From: Prevotellaceae bacterium UBA1743
GTDB lineage: Bacteria; Bacteroidota; Bacteroidia; Bacteroidales; Bacteroidaceae
Direction: 5' to 3'
Assembly (NCBI GenBank): GCA_002314945.1
Contig: DCHV01000081.1
Coordinates: forward strand, 1 to 35,174
DNA: 35,174 nucleotides
In this document: positions 15,484 through 23,083 of the stretch, piece after piece
Position numbering within the stretch: position 1 is the first letter of the stretch
Layout: each line of letters starts with the position of its first letter
Made by a program: the position numbers and the translations under genes
The notes under the pieces: generated by a model
The model's database searches: none
Told to the model about the DNA's origin: nothing
What the model saw: the letters and a program-made list of their open reading frames with translations, nothing else

Positions 15484-15794
15484 TACACGATGCAGAGTAC
15501 AAGAAGATGCCTTTTGTAGAGGAGGAAGGCTATGTGGAACGTCTGGTGCAGCAAGTGACAGACAGGACAGTCAGTCAGAGACGTAAGAGTATGCAACGTA
15601 CAGTTCTCGTTAGGGTGGCTGCCTCGATAGCCGCAGTAGCAATCATCGGTGGCGCCAGTAGCCGATTCCTATCCTGCAGCAATATACTGAGTCCTGACAG
15701 CCCGCTCGATAGTTTCCTTGCCGGTCTTTCCGATGATGAGGCTTCACAACTCGACTACTATGACATCGAGGAATATTATGCTGAAGAACAATGA
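15480..15794 (+). CDS. Single-pass membrane protein, candidate anti-sigma factor
   Basis: 104 residues with a charged cytosolic half (about 1-40, EEEGYVERLVQQVTDRTVSQRRK), one hydrophobic segment (about 43-62, VLVRVAASIAAVAIIGGASS) and an acidic outer tail ending LDYYDIEEYYAEEQ. It overlaps the ECF sigma gene by ATGA and so is probably its membrane regulator. The cytosolic part is short and lacks the His-Cys zinc motif of ZAS anti-sigmas. I do not recognise a named family; the role comes from position and topology. Confidence 0.7.
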   Translation: MIHDAEYKKMPFVEEEGYVERLVQQVTDRTVSQRRKSMQRTVLVRVAASIAAVAIIGGASSRFLSCSNILSPDSPLDSFLAGLSDDEASQLDYYDIEEYYAEEQ

Positions 15795-15837
15795 TATATA
15801 GAATAATGGATGTTTAACTATTAAAAATCAAACTAAT

Positions 15838-16380
15838 ATGAAAAAACTCATGTTTACCATGGTGTTGATGTTTATGTCAACCCTCGCAAATGCGCAAGAG
15901 GCTCCTGATGCTAATTTCTTGAAGCGACTCCAGGAATCCAAGATGGCAGAAATGGCCCTTGCTCTCAACCTTACCGATGAGCAGAAGGAAAAATTCGTTT
16001 CCCTCTACCAGAGCTATCACAACGAGATGCGTACTGTCTTTGGCGAGCGTCCCAAGATGAAGGGTGATGCGCCCAAGGGCGAGAAGAAGAAACTTACGGA
16101 TGCAGAGAAGGTGCAACGTATGAAATCCAAGATGGAGCGTCAGATGAAAGCCCAGAAGATTCGTCTGGAATATGCCGATAAGTTTGGTAAGATTTTGTCA
16201 GACAAGCAACTGCTCAAGTTCTATGATATCGAGGACAATATCCAGAAGAAGATTCGTGACCGCTTTCACAAGGCAGAACCTCAGGGAAAGATGCATCCTC
16301 GCGATGGTCAAGGGGGATGTCCCTTCCCTGAAAACCCTCCTTGCGACAACTGCCCTCGGGGTAAACAAGGCAAGAAGTAA
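15838..16380 (+). CDS. Periplasmic CpxP/Spy-like LTxxQ helical protein
   Basis: 180 residues with a signal peptide (1-19, ending LANAQ). A helical body carries ALNLTDEQKEKFVSLYQSYHNEM (about 41-63), repeats of Lys- and Met-rich helix (QRMKSKMERQMKAQKIRLEYADKFGKILSDKQLLKFYDIE) and a tail with Cys-Pro motifs (GGCPFPENPPCDNCPRG). The LT-x-x-Q and ILSDKQ helices resemble the Spy/CpxP/ZraP periplasmic chaperones or metal sensors. Following an ECF sigma and its likely regulator by 43 bases, it may be the stress-sensing or effector arm of that unit. The three cysteines in the tail may bind metal or form disulfides. It ends at a clear terminator. Confidence 0.75.
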   Translation: MKKLMFTMVLMFMSTLANAQEAPDANFLKRLQESKMAEMALALNLTDEQKEKFVSLYQSYHNEMRTVFGERPKMKGDAPKGEKKKLTDAEKVQRMKSKMERQMKAQKIRLEYADKFGKILSDKQLLKFYDIEDNIQKKIRDRFHKAEPQGKMHPRDGQGGCPFPENPPCDNCPRGKQGKK

Positions 16381-16407
16381 CTCCTACTATTACGATATAT
16401 CTCATTC

Positions 16408-16439
16408 CCTCGTAGTCCAACGACTGCGAGGTTTTTTTT
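16408..16439 (+). terminator. Rho-independent terminator of the ECF/CpxP-like operon
   Basis: CCTCGTAGTC (16408-16417) pairs with GACTGCGAGG (16422-16431), one G-U pair and a four-base loop, followed by eight T residues. It is the clearest terminator in the window and ends the 14926-16380 operon. Confidence 0.85.
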
Positions 16440-16493
16440 ATCTGCCATGAAAATATTTTTGAAAGATGTTATACGTAATTCAGTCAAATGTAA

Positions 16494-16501
16494 TACCTTT
16501 G
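16494..16501 (+). promoter_or_regulatory. -7 promoter box of the umuC-like gene
   Basis: TACCTTTG, 18 bases before the ATG at 16520. No TTTG is seen at the -33 spacing and no palindromic LexA-type operator is evident. Confidence 0.5.
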
Positions 16502-16519
16502 TGCCAGAATCTCGAAATT

Positions 16520-17788
16520 ATGTACGCACTCGTTGATTGCAACAGTTTCTTTTGTTCAGTAGAGAAAGTCTTCCATTCTGGATTGCAGGGGAAACCCGTT
16601 TGTGTACTGAGTAGCAACGATGGTTGTATCGTGTCCCTTACACCCGAGGCAAAGAGGGTTGGGCTGCATCGTGGAAATCCCATTTTCAAGGTTATGGATA
16701 TTGTCAATCGTTATGGCGTGAGAGTGTTCAGCTCCAATATGGAACTCTATGCTGCTATGTCGAGACGCATCGTCAACATCCTTCGCCAGAGTGTGAAGCA
16801 TGTCGAGAACTATAGTATTGATGAGTCATTTTGCTTCCTCGATGGTTATGAGAAACACTACAATCTGGAAGAATTTATGCGTGAAATAGCTCGGAAGATA
16901 GATACATGGACAGGCATTCCAGTCAGTGTGGGAGTTGCACCCAGCAAGACTTTGGCCAAAATAGGGAGCAAGTTTGCCAAGCAATACTTAGGTTATCGCA
17001 ATGTCTGTGTGATAGACACCGAGGAGAAGCGTAGAAAGGCCTTGTCCCTCTTTGATCTTGCTGATGTATGGGGTATAGGAAGGCGAACCTTTGAACGGCT
17101 CACCTATTTAGGTGTCCACACCCCTCTGGAATTTGCCGACAAGTCAGAATCGTGGGTGAGGCGCAATTTTCATAAACCTGGCATACAAACTTGGATGGAA
17201 CTGAATGGAATTCCCTGTATCGATACCTCCGAGGTAGTACGCAATCAGAGCCTTTGCACCAGTCGTAGTTTCGGAGAGATGGTGTCCGACCTACCTTCCT
17301 TGAAAGCCTCGGTTGCTACTTTCGCCTCATCCTGTTCCAACAAACTGAGGACTCAACATGCAGGGGCAAAGTCTGTCATGGTCTTCATCAGCAGCAATCG
17401 TTTTCGTGAGGATCTTCCGCAATATAGCAATGCAGGGACTGTTACATTTCCCATAGCGACTTCTGATACTTTGGAGATAACCTATGCTGCTCTACGCATC
17501 CTCCAGGATATCTATCACCCAGGCATCAAGTATAAGAAATCGGGGGTCATCGTGAGCGATATCGAAGGTCTTTCATGCGTACAAGGCGACCTTTTCGATC
17601 CTGTTCCTAATCGTCCTGAACGAGCGAAAATGATGCAATCCATCGATATTCTCAACCAACGGTATGGAATCAAGACTGTCAAACTGGCAGTGGAGGGCGA
17701 GGAGGAACAGGTCTGGAAGGTAAAGCGTGCATATCAAAGTCCCAATTATCTGACCGACATAAACGAAATTCTGACGATACAGATTTAG
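16520..17788 (+). CDS. umuC: Y-family DNA polymerase, UmuC type
   Basis: An error-prone translesion polymerase subunit. From the start MYALVDCNSFFCSVEKVF the three catalytic acids are visible: Asp6, and Asp101-Glu102 in NYSIDESF. The fingers/palm part shows SLTPEAKRVGLHRGNP and VFSSNMELYAAMSRRI. The thumb has a helix-hairpin-helix (LADVWGIGRRTFERLTYLGVHT). The little-finger domain (about 235-355) and a UmuC-type C-terminal extension follow, for 422 residues in all. The upstream extension of the frame (from 16466) is rejected because the promoter lies inside it. Active Pol V needs UmuD', yet no umuD is next to this gene; in many Bacteroidales the two are adjacent. Confidence 0.93.
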   Translation: MYALVDCNSFFCSVEKVFHSGLQGKPVCVLSSNDGCIVSLTPEAKRVGLHRGNPIFKVMDIVNRYGVRVFSSNMELYAAMSRRIVNILRQSVKHVENYSIDESFCFLDGYEKHYNLEEFMREIARKIDTWTGIPVSVGVAPSKTLAKIGSKFAKQYLGYRNVCVIDTEEKRRKALSLFDLADVWGIGRRTFERLTYLGVHTPLEFADKSESWVRRNFHKPGIQTWMELNGIPCIDTSEVVRNQSLCTSRSFGEMVSDLPSLKASVATFASSCSNKLRTQHAGAKSVMVFISSNRFREDLPQYSNAGTVTFPIATSDTLEITYAALRILQDIYHPGIKYKKSGVIVSDIEGLSCVQGDLFDPVPNRPERAKMMQSIDILNQRYGIKTVKLAVEGEEEQVWKVKRAYQSPNYLTDINEILTIQI

Positions 17789-17831
17789 AGTGGTGGAGTA
17801 GGATATCTGTGATGAACGTAAAGGCTACTTC

Positions 17832-18404
17832 TTACTGTTCCTCTATCTGCTTGATAATCTGACTGGCCTCATTCTGTATCTTGAAGTACATATAAAGGCC
17901 GATGCTTGCTCCAATGGCAAGGCCGACAGACATTGCTATGGTCAATCCTATTGCCTCTTTGCTTACATTATTTTGATAGTTTTCCCATATCAGCCACCCA
18001 AACCATGCAGGCAACAACAGTACCATATTCAGGAACGTGTAGGTTTTGTAGTCTTGCTTGAATTCTTGGATTGTCTTGGCTACTTCCAGTAGAGTTGCGT
18101 TCATCAGGGTGTGGTCGCTTATTCTTCGCTTGAATCGGTATTCCCGCATCATACAGTAGAGCATCGCGATGTCAGTTCCAATGACAAAATACCATGACGT
18201 ACCCAATGAATAATGGAACGAGAAAGGTCCCACAATGATTACAAACAAGGCACACAGGATGGATATGACTATCTTTTTCTTCATACTATCACTCTTGGCG
18301 CACACCACCTGATGCATCATTTTGTCATTAATAATATCTTGATTTTCAAGTTTTGTTTTGAGAATTGCAATCTGATTGCGCATCTCGGTCAATTCGTCTT
18401 TCAT
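17832..18404 (-). CDS. Coiled-coil multi-pass membrane protein linked to an ECF sigma
   Basis: 190 residues. The N-terminal part (about 1-40, DELTEMRNQIAILKTKLENQ) is predicted coiled coil. Two adjacent hydrophobic spans lie around 44-64 and 70-88, and two more at about 124-142 and 153-173, with basic residues between (EYRFKRR). It overlaps the upstream ECF sigma gene by ATGA and is the last gene of the operon, so it is a candidate membrane regulator of that sigma. No recognised anti-sigma domain is visible. It converges on umuC with 43 bases between and no obvious terminator. Confidence 0.7.
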   Translation of the reverse strand: MKDELTEMRNQIAILKTKLENQDIINDKMMHQVVCAKSDSMKKKIVISILCALFVIIVGPFSFHYSLGTSWYFVIGTDIAMLYCMMREYRFKRRISDHTLMNATLLEVAKTIQEFKQDYKTYTFLNMVLLLPAWFGWLIWENYQNNVSKEAIGLTIAMSVGLAIGASIGLYMYFKIQNEASQIIKQIEEQ

Positions 18405-18874
18405 TGTTTTTTCAACTCGTCTTTTATTCTGTGTAACTTGACGCCCACATTCTGGGCGCTGATGCCTATGACAGCACCTATTTCCTCGTAAGTCATTTCT
18501 TCAATCCACATCAGTACGATAGCTCGATCCACCATACCCAGTTTTTGGATGCGCTGGTGTAGCTGTTGTATTTGGCGCGTGTCGGTATCTGTGTCGTGAT
18601 ACAGGTCGGCTTCGATGCTCAATGGAATGGTCTTTCCGTGACGTTTTTTCTTTCTTTCGACCGAAATGCAGGTGTTTAGCGCCACACGGTATATCCATGT
18701 GTCCACCTTGCATTGGCCTCGGAAACTATCGAAACCCTTCCATAGGTTTACCAGTGTTTCCTGAAACAGGTCGTTTACCTCATCCTCATCCTTGGAGAAC
18801 ATATAGCACACGGTGAATATCGTGCTCTTGTGCTCCCTGACCAGTAGCGAGAATTCGGTCTCGTTGTTACTCAT
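18401..18874 (-). CDS. ECF-type RNA polymerase sigma factor
   Basis: 157 residues. Region 2 runs from about 10 to 75 (SKDEDEVNDLFQETLVNLWKGFDSFRG, VDTWIYRVALNTCIS) and region 4 from about 100 to 155 (RIQKLGMVDRAIVLMWIEEMTYEEIGAVIGISAQNVGVKLHRIKDELKK). A basic/acidic linker lies between (ERKKKRHGKTIPL). It belongs to a different ECF subgroup from the sigma at 14926, judging by the shorter linker and different recognition helix. It follows a small secreted protein gene by 18 bases and overlaps a membrane protein gene by ATGA, so all three probably form one operon. Confidence 0.9.
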   Translation of the reverse strand: MSNNETEFSLLVREHKSTIFTVCYMFSKDEDEVNDLFQETLVNLWKGFDSFRGQCKVDTWIYRVALNTCISVERKKKRHGKTIPLSIEADLYHDTDTDTRQIQQLHQRIQKLGMVDRAIVLMWIEEMTYEEIGAVIGISAQNVGVKLHRIKDELKKQ

Positions 18875-18892
18875 TGTTTTAGTCTTGTAATA

Positions 18893-19252
18893 TTATTTCT
18901 GCTTTGGTGCCTTGATGATTTCTGGAAAATCCTTGGCATCAAAGGTCTGCTGCTGACAATCAATATTGAAGGCATTTTGTGCAGAGTTGTACTTTGCATA
19001 GATTAGTGTATTCTCTGTCGTTCCATATACCACAAAGTAGGCGGCATAAGGCTCCTTTTGTAAGGTGTTTTTGCTATTGGCGTAGATAATCTCCTTTATG
19101 ACGCGACCCTTCTCGTCAAATACATACTCTCGCTTGGAGTCCTTGCACACTTTGGTCAATGCTGAATTCTGATTAGCTGCATTGACGGTAGCACATGATA
19201 CTGTAGTCATCAGCATGATAGCAACGAATGCTACAAAATTTCTTTTCTTCAT
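18893..19252 (-). CDS. Small secreted protein, DUF3836-like
   Basis: 119 residues with a signal peptide (about 1-25, with MTTVSCATVNAA; the SC could also be a lipoprotein cysteine). The mature part has the stretch SKREYVFDEKGRVIKEIIY and YAAYFVVYGTTENTLIYAKYNSAQNAF, which resembles the YDxxGRxxxxxxY repeats of DUF3836-type Bacteroidales exported proteins; I am not certain of the family. It is the first gene of the operon with the ECF sigma and may be an extracytoplasmic sensor or target. Function unknown. Confidence 0.65.
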   Translation of the reverse strand: MKKRNFVAFVAIMLMTTVSCATVNAANQNSALTKVCKDSKREYVFDEKGRVIKEIIYANSKNTLQKEPYAAYFVVYGTTENTLIYAKYNSAQNAFNIDCQQQTFDAKDFPEIIKAPKQK

Positions 19253-19313
19253 AATCTTTCGTTTTTTAAAGGTTCAACACCCGTTAGACGTGCTATGGTA
19301 TGCATTTATTACA

Positions 19314-19342
19314 CAAAAGTACAAAAAAATTATCATAGCAAA
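19314..19342 (-). promoter_or_regulatory. Promoter of the minus-strand ECF sigma operon
   Basis: Minus-strand TACTTTTG (19321-19314) with TTTG (19342-19339) 17 bases upstream, slightly short for the Bacteroidetes consensus. It lies 61 bases before the ATG at 19252. Confidence 0.5.
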
Positions 19343-19413
19343 CCAGAGAATGTATAAAACGGAAAAACTTACCGAAGTTATTTATCTATCTTATAGGTGA
19401 AATCAAAATGTAT

Positions 19414-19444
19414 TTTGCCCGTAACAAAATATTCTCTAAATTTG
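19414..19444 (+). promoter_or_regulatory. Promoter of the GH28-like gene
   Basis: TTTG (19414-19417), a 19-base spacer, and TAAATTTG (19437-19444): a full Bacteroidetes promoter, 42 bases before the chosen ATG. Confidence 0.7.
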
Positions 19445-19486
19445 CACACGTAATACTAAAAATGATATTTGTTATTCGATTATTAT

Positions 19487-21031
19487 ATGTCAAGATTAAG
19501 CTTACTCCTCCTCATGTTCTGCTCCCTTATCCTCCATGCAGCAGAGAGAAATTTCGATGCCCGAAAAGGTCTTGGGCAGGATTACGTCGATGCAAACGGC
19601 CTCTTCGCTACACATGCGGTAGTGAAGGAATTTCCCATGGAAGGTGAATCCAGGTTCACCGCCTCAGTGAACGGATCCTATGTCGGGCTCTACAACGACA
19701 TGGGCAAATGGGATGGCCTCATTCATTTTGGTTCTTTTGAGTTTGAGGACGGAAAGGAAATCACAATCCGCATATCCTATTACAAAAAGATAGAGACGTT
19801 CGAACTACTGCCTGCCAAACGCCTCAAGCTCATCAAGGTGAAGCAGACAAGCGACAATACCATCAGTATCACACTCGATCGTGCAGATCAGAATCTCACG
19901 CTCATTGTCAATGGTGATCCGCAGAAGGACGCACTTCATCTCTTCTGCAATAGCATAGACCATAACGCACCGCGGGTAATGGAAGGAAAAGGCATAGTGC
20001 GCGATGATACGAGGAAACTCATATATTTCGCCACGGGCTACCACGATCTGACACAGGAAATCGGAGATTACACCCTGATGATACCCGATGGTTACCGTGT
20101 CTATCTTGCTCCAGGGGCTGTTGTACATGGCAGCTTGGTCTGTTGTGACGCCAAATGGATTCAGGTGGATGGACGTGGCATGGTATATGATGATAAACTC
20201 AAAGTGGTGTTCAACATGCAACGTTGCGAAAGCGGCATCGTGCAGGGTGTACTCTTCCACGGCCATCGTGCCCAGATGTGGCAGGTGATACTCGACCACT
20301 GCCGTGGTGTGGAGTTCCAGGGGGTGAAGATACTCAGCACACGTTATGCCTGCACAGACGGCCTTGACGTTGTCAACTGCCAATACTGCACCTTCCGCAA
20401 CTGCTTCATTCGCTCCAACGACGATGCGGTCACCCTCAAGGGAATGGAACAGGGAAAGAACTCCGAATGTACACCAATTACCAACATCACCTTCAGTGGC
20501 GTACAACTTTGGAACGATTGCAACTGTGCCTGTGTAATAGGTGAAGAGTCACATGCTGCATACTACCAGAACATACACTTCACGGACTGTAGCATACTAT
20601 ATTCGTATGACGACCCTGACCATCACGAGGAATTGCCCGAAAGAGCGGCACTCACCATCTGCTGCCTTCACAGCACCTTCTTCCGCAATATCCGCTACGA
20701 GAATATCGATATCTACCATTGCGAGCGTTTCATTGCCATGGGGTTCCAGCCAAGTTTCTGGTTCGGCAGCATTCCTGGCGATCAGACAGGTCCTGGAGGC
20801 ATCAGTGGAGTCACCCTAAGCAATGTTCATTGCTATAGTAACAGTGGCAGCAAGATAGCGAACAAGATTCATCTTTATGGATGGAAGAAAGACGATGGGA
20901 CGCCCGACAAATGGGTGGATGGCGTGATATTTCGCGATGTGACCATTGAAGGCCAACCCCTGGAATCTACCTCTTCTCCCTATTTTTCCGAAACGGAATG
21001 GGATGCCGTGAAAAACATATCCTTCAGGTAA
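19487..21031 (+). CDS. Secreted right-handed beta-helix glycoside hydrolase, GH28-like
   Basis: 514 residues with a signal peptide (1-19, ending LILHAAE). An N-terminal beta-sandwich (about 20-190, GLYNDMGKWDGLIHFGSFEFEDG) resembles those on GH49 and some GH28-type enzymes. A parallel beta-helix follows (about 195-510) with repeated short strands such as GVEFQGVKIL and QYCTFRNCFI. Clustered acids sit where GH28 and GH49 carry theirs: CTDGLDVVNC (Asp291, Asp294) and RSNDDAVTLKG (Asp312, Asp313), then GEESHA in place of the GHG loop. This supports hydrolysis of a polysaccharide; the exact family and substrate (polygalacturonan, dextran or another glycan) remain open. The ATG at 19487 gives the signal peptide; a TTG-started extension is unlikely. 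It converges on the next gene with two bases between stops. Confidence 0.75.
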   Translation: MSRLSLLLLMFCSLILHAAERNFDARKGLGQDYVDANGLFATHAVVKEFPMEGESRFTASVNGSYVGLYNDMGKWDGLIHFGSFEFEDGKEITIRISYYKKIETFELLPAKRLKLIKVKQTSDNTISITLDRADQNLTLIVNGDPQKDALHLFCNSIDHNAPRVMEGKGIVRDDTRKLIYFATGYHDLTQEIGDYTLMIPDGYRVYLAPGAVVHGSLVCCDAKWIQVDGRGMVYDDKLKVVFNMQRCESGIVQGVLFHGHRAQMWQVILDHCRGVEFQGVKILSTRYACTDGLDVVNCQYCTFRNCFIRSNDDAVTLKGMEQGKNSECTPITNITFSGVQLWNDCNCACVIGEESHAAYYQNIHFTDCSILYSYDDPDHHEELPERAALTICCLHSTFFRNIRYENIDIYHCERFIAMGFQPSFWFGSIPGDQTGPGGISGVTLSNVHCYSNSGSKIANKIHLYGWKKDDGTPDKWVDGVIFRDVTIEGQPLESTSSPYFSETEWDAVKNISFR

Positions 21032-21033
21032 CT

Positions 21034-22860
21034 TTATCTCGCTCCCTTTAACCCTTCACTCCAAGCGATGACACTTTTCTCCTGGTCGTAGATGCGACCG
21101 TCTGAACCGAGTAAAAGTTGAGTCCCAGATGGCAGTTCCACGAGTACGCGCGAGTTGTCTGCAGGAATCTCTATGATGGTGTCGCCAGTGATTCCCCGAG
21201 CGACATAGGCGCGGGTCACGATGTCAAAAAGGTCGTATGCGTCATCCGATGCACCATGATACCTGATACGCCCAGGCATAATGTGCTCAAGGCAGTAGGT
21301 GACCTTAGTTGCCACATTGTAGGGGTTGTAATACATATTGACAGGGTATTTCCTCTCAGCGTATAAGTCCGTCACATTGCAATCGAGGCGGATGATGCCC
21401 TCCACATCGGTAGTGCTTATCATGGATCCGAAAATGCCGATAGGCGAAGTGCTGTAGAGACTGAACATCGAGCAAACCGGATTTTCGTTGAGCCAGCTCG
21501 GACCATCGCCTTCCGCTATTGGGGAAACGTCGAAAGTGTGATATCGGTCGGTCTTGCGAAGGCCCTCGTAGCCGACAGCTCCACCTGTGAGGCTTTTCAG
21601 GTCAGGTGCGTACTGGTGCTCGTCATCTATCTGATCTGGGAAGAAAAGCCGGCTCGCACTGGCGTTGTTGAGCATCCAGCGGCCAATCATCCTCGCGTAC
21701 TGTGGAGCATATTTGACCATAGGGACGAGGGGCCAAGCCATCTCGAAACTGTTCATTAGGAAAGCATAGCCTCCACCATCTGTTATGCTCCCTTGGAGCC
21801 CATAGACATCATAGTCGCCCCATTTCTCAGAGATTACGCCCCAACCATAGCGTCCCGATTCTGCCATGCATCCGTCGAAGTTCCAATCGAGCATCTTCTG
21901 TAGGTCATATTCCTTCCCGTATGCTGCATTCAGGTATGCCGCTGCATAGATGCCGAACGGCATGATGATCTCGTACAGGCGGCTCTCTTTCTGGGAATTG
22001 AACACTTCCATGGCATTGATCGCATGGTCGAGATACTTCTGCTCACCGAATTCGCGATAGGCGTTCAGAAGTATGTACGAATATCCTCCTGCTACATCCT
22101 GCTGCATGATGCCCTTTTCATTGTAGGGTAGCATACGGGAAAAGTCGAAGTACGAGTAATCATAGCAGTTCCCCATGACAGAGTCGGATTCGGCATGTTG
22201 GTCTGCTACAGTGTGCAGGATATCGCGAGCCTCTGCCACATCGGGAAAAATGTCATATACACCGAGCCATAGGAGGTTCGGGAGTACGTTGTACCACCAG
22301 TCGGCAGCATTTCGCATGGTACTGTTCAGGAAGATGTTCCAGCCATTGTCTCTGGCAAAGTATTTCTGTACCATACGCGCATAGTTGCGACCGTCTTGGT
22401 TGGTCTTGTCTATGCCCATCAGTCCACCTCCCATCACGGAAGCCATACAGTTTATTGCCTCGTGACATGCCCCACTGCGGGAGATTTGGCGTATGTCACC
22501 CACGGTCGTGAACAGACCGAATCCGTCAGAAAGTCCATTACAGTCTGTTGTGTCAGACCAGATGAGTGGCCCCACATCGTCATTGCGGTCCCAGTCGAAG
22601 ACATAGGCATCATAGCGCTCAGCTCTCTCCTTCCAATCCATCATCTTGTAGGTGTCGGGAATCTGAGGCATTCCACTTATTCTCGGCACGTCCACCTGCT
22701 TCACTGCTTCAGAACCCGTGAAGGTCTCAAAGGTTATTCCGGATTCCTGTGTATCGGTAATAGGCTTCTGCCTGTGATTCATGGCTTCTGCCCACGAACA
22801 GGAAAGCAGCATGAGAAGAATTGTTGTTGAATTGTGATTCAGAATCATTGACACTCGCAT
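21034..22860 (-). CDS. Uncharacterised secreted protein, probably alpha/alpha-barrel
   Basis: 608 residues; I do not recognise a named family. A signal peptide is clear (about 1-27; either SPI cleavage near WAEA or a lipoprotein cysteine in LMLLSC). The middle (about 120-450) is rich in helix and aromatics with hairpin-like recurrences: NAADWWYNVLPNLLWLGVYDIFPD, GGYSYILLNAYREFGEQKYLDHAINAMEVF, EIIMPFGIYAAAYLNAAYG. That pattern is typical of (alpha/alpha)6-toroid glycan-active proteins. The last about 110 residues look like a beta-sandwich (YYNPYNVATKVTYCLE to SGTQLLLGSDGRIYDQ). Asp, Glu and His suitable for catalysis abound (CHEAINCMASVMGGG, WDRNDD), but none can be assigned. The upstream ATG at 22899 is rejected because it precedes the promoter. 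Confidence 0.75.
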   Translation of the reverse strand: MRVSMILNHNSTTILLMLLSCSWAEAMNHRQKPITDTQESGITFETFTGSEAVKQVDVPRISGMPQIPDTYKMMDWKERAERYDAYVFDWDRNDDVGPLIWSDTTDCNGLSDGFGLFTTVGDIRQISRSGACHEAINCMASVMGGGLMGIDKTNQDGRNYARMVQKYFARDNGWNIFLNSTMRNAADWWYNVLPNLLWLGVYDIFPDVAEARDILHTVADQHAESDSVMGNCYDYSYFDFSRMLPYNEKGIMQQDVAGGYSYILLNAYREFGEQKYLDHAINAMEVFNSQKESRLYEIIMPFGIYAAAYLNAAYGKEYDLQKMLDWNFDGCMAESGRYGWGVISEKWGDYDVYGLQGSITDGGGYAFLMNSFEMAWPLVPMVKYAPQYARMIGRWMLNNASASRLFFPDQIDDEHQYAPDLKSLTGGAVGYEGLRKTDRYHTFDVSPIAEGDGPSWLNENPVCSMFSLYSTSPIGIFGSMISTTDVEGIIRLDCNVTDLYAERKYPVNMYYNPYNVATKVTYCLEHIMPGRIRYHGASDDAYDLFDIVTRAYVARGITGDTIIEIPADNSRVLVELPSGTQLLLGSDGRIYDQEKSVIAWSEGLKGAR

Positions 22861-22884
22861 CCTACCGCATATTTTTATATATTG

Positions 22885-22916
22885 CAAATATAGAGACATT
22901 TGGCAAAATGCCCAAA
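22885..22916 (-). promoter_or_regulatory. Promoter of the uncharacterised secreted protein gene
   Basis: Minus-strand TTTG (22916-22913), 20-base spacer, TATATTTG (22892-22885). It is the best minus-strand promoter in the window and places the true start at 22860 or 22848. It is divergent from the fucosidase-M60-fusion operon. Confidence 0.65.
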
Positions 22917-23035
22917 CTTATTCGTCCCTATTTTCATCCGTGTCATCGTTTTTCTCAATTAGCCTGATTCATGGATTGAAATTTCCGTATCTAAAAAAAA
23001 GTCTGAGGTTTGCGCGCGTGAAAGAAAAATTTGTC

Positions 23036-23043
23036 TATCTTTG
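23036..23043 (+). promoter_or_regulatory. Promoter box of the fucosidase-M60-fusion operon
   Basis: TATCTTTG matches TAnnTTTG and lies 40 bases before the ATG at 23084. The nearest TTTG upstream (23009-23012) has a 23-base spacer, somewhat long. The next three genes run on with gaps of 50 and 97 bases and no other promoter is evident. Confidence 0.5.
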
Positions 23044-23083
23044 CACCTACAATAGTCCAATAATAGATAATCAAGCAACTAAT

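Noticed and set aside
22861..22899. N-terminal extension of the uncharacterised secreted protein
   Set aside because: The extra codons overlap and precede the TTTG-N20-TATATTTG promoter and would hide the signal peptide.
22940..23083. N-terminal extension of the GH29 protein
   Set aside because: It crosses the promoter box at 23036-23043 and puts 48 residues before a good signal peptide.
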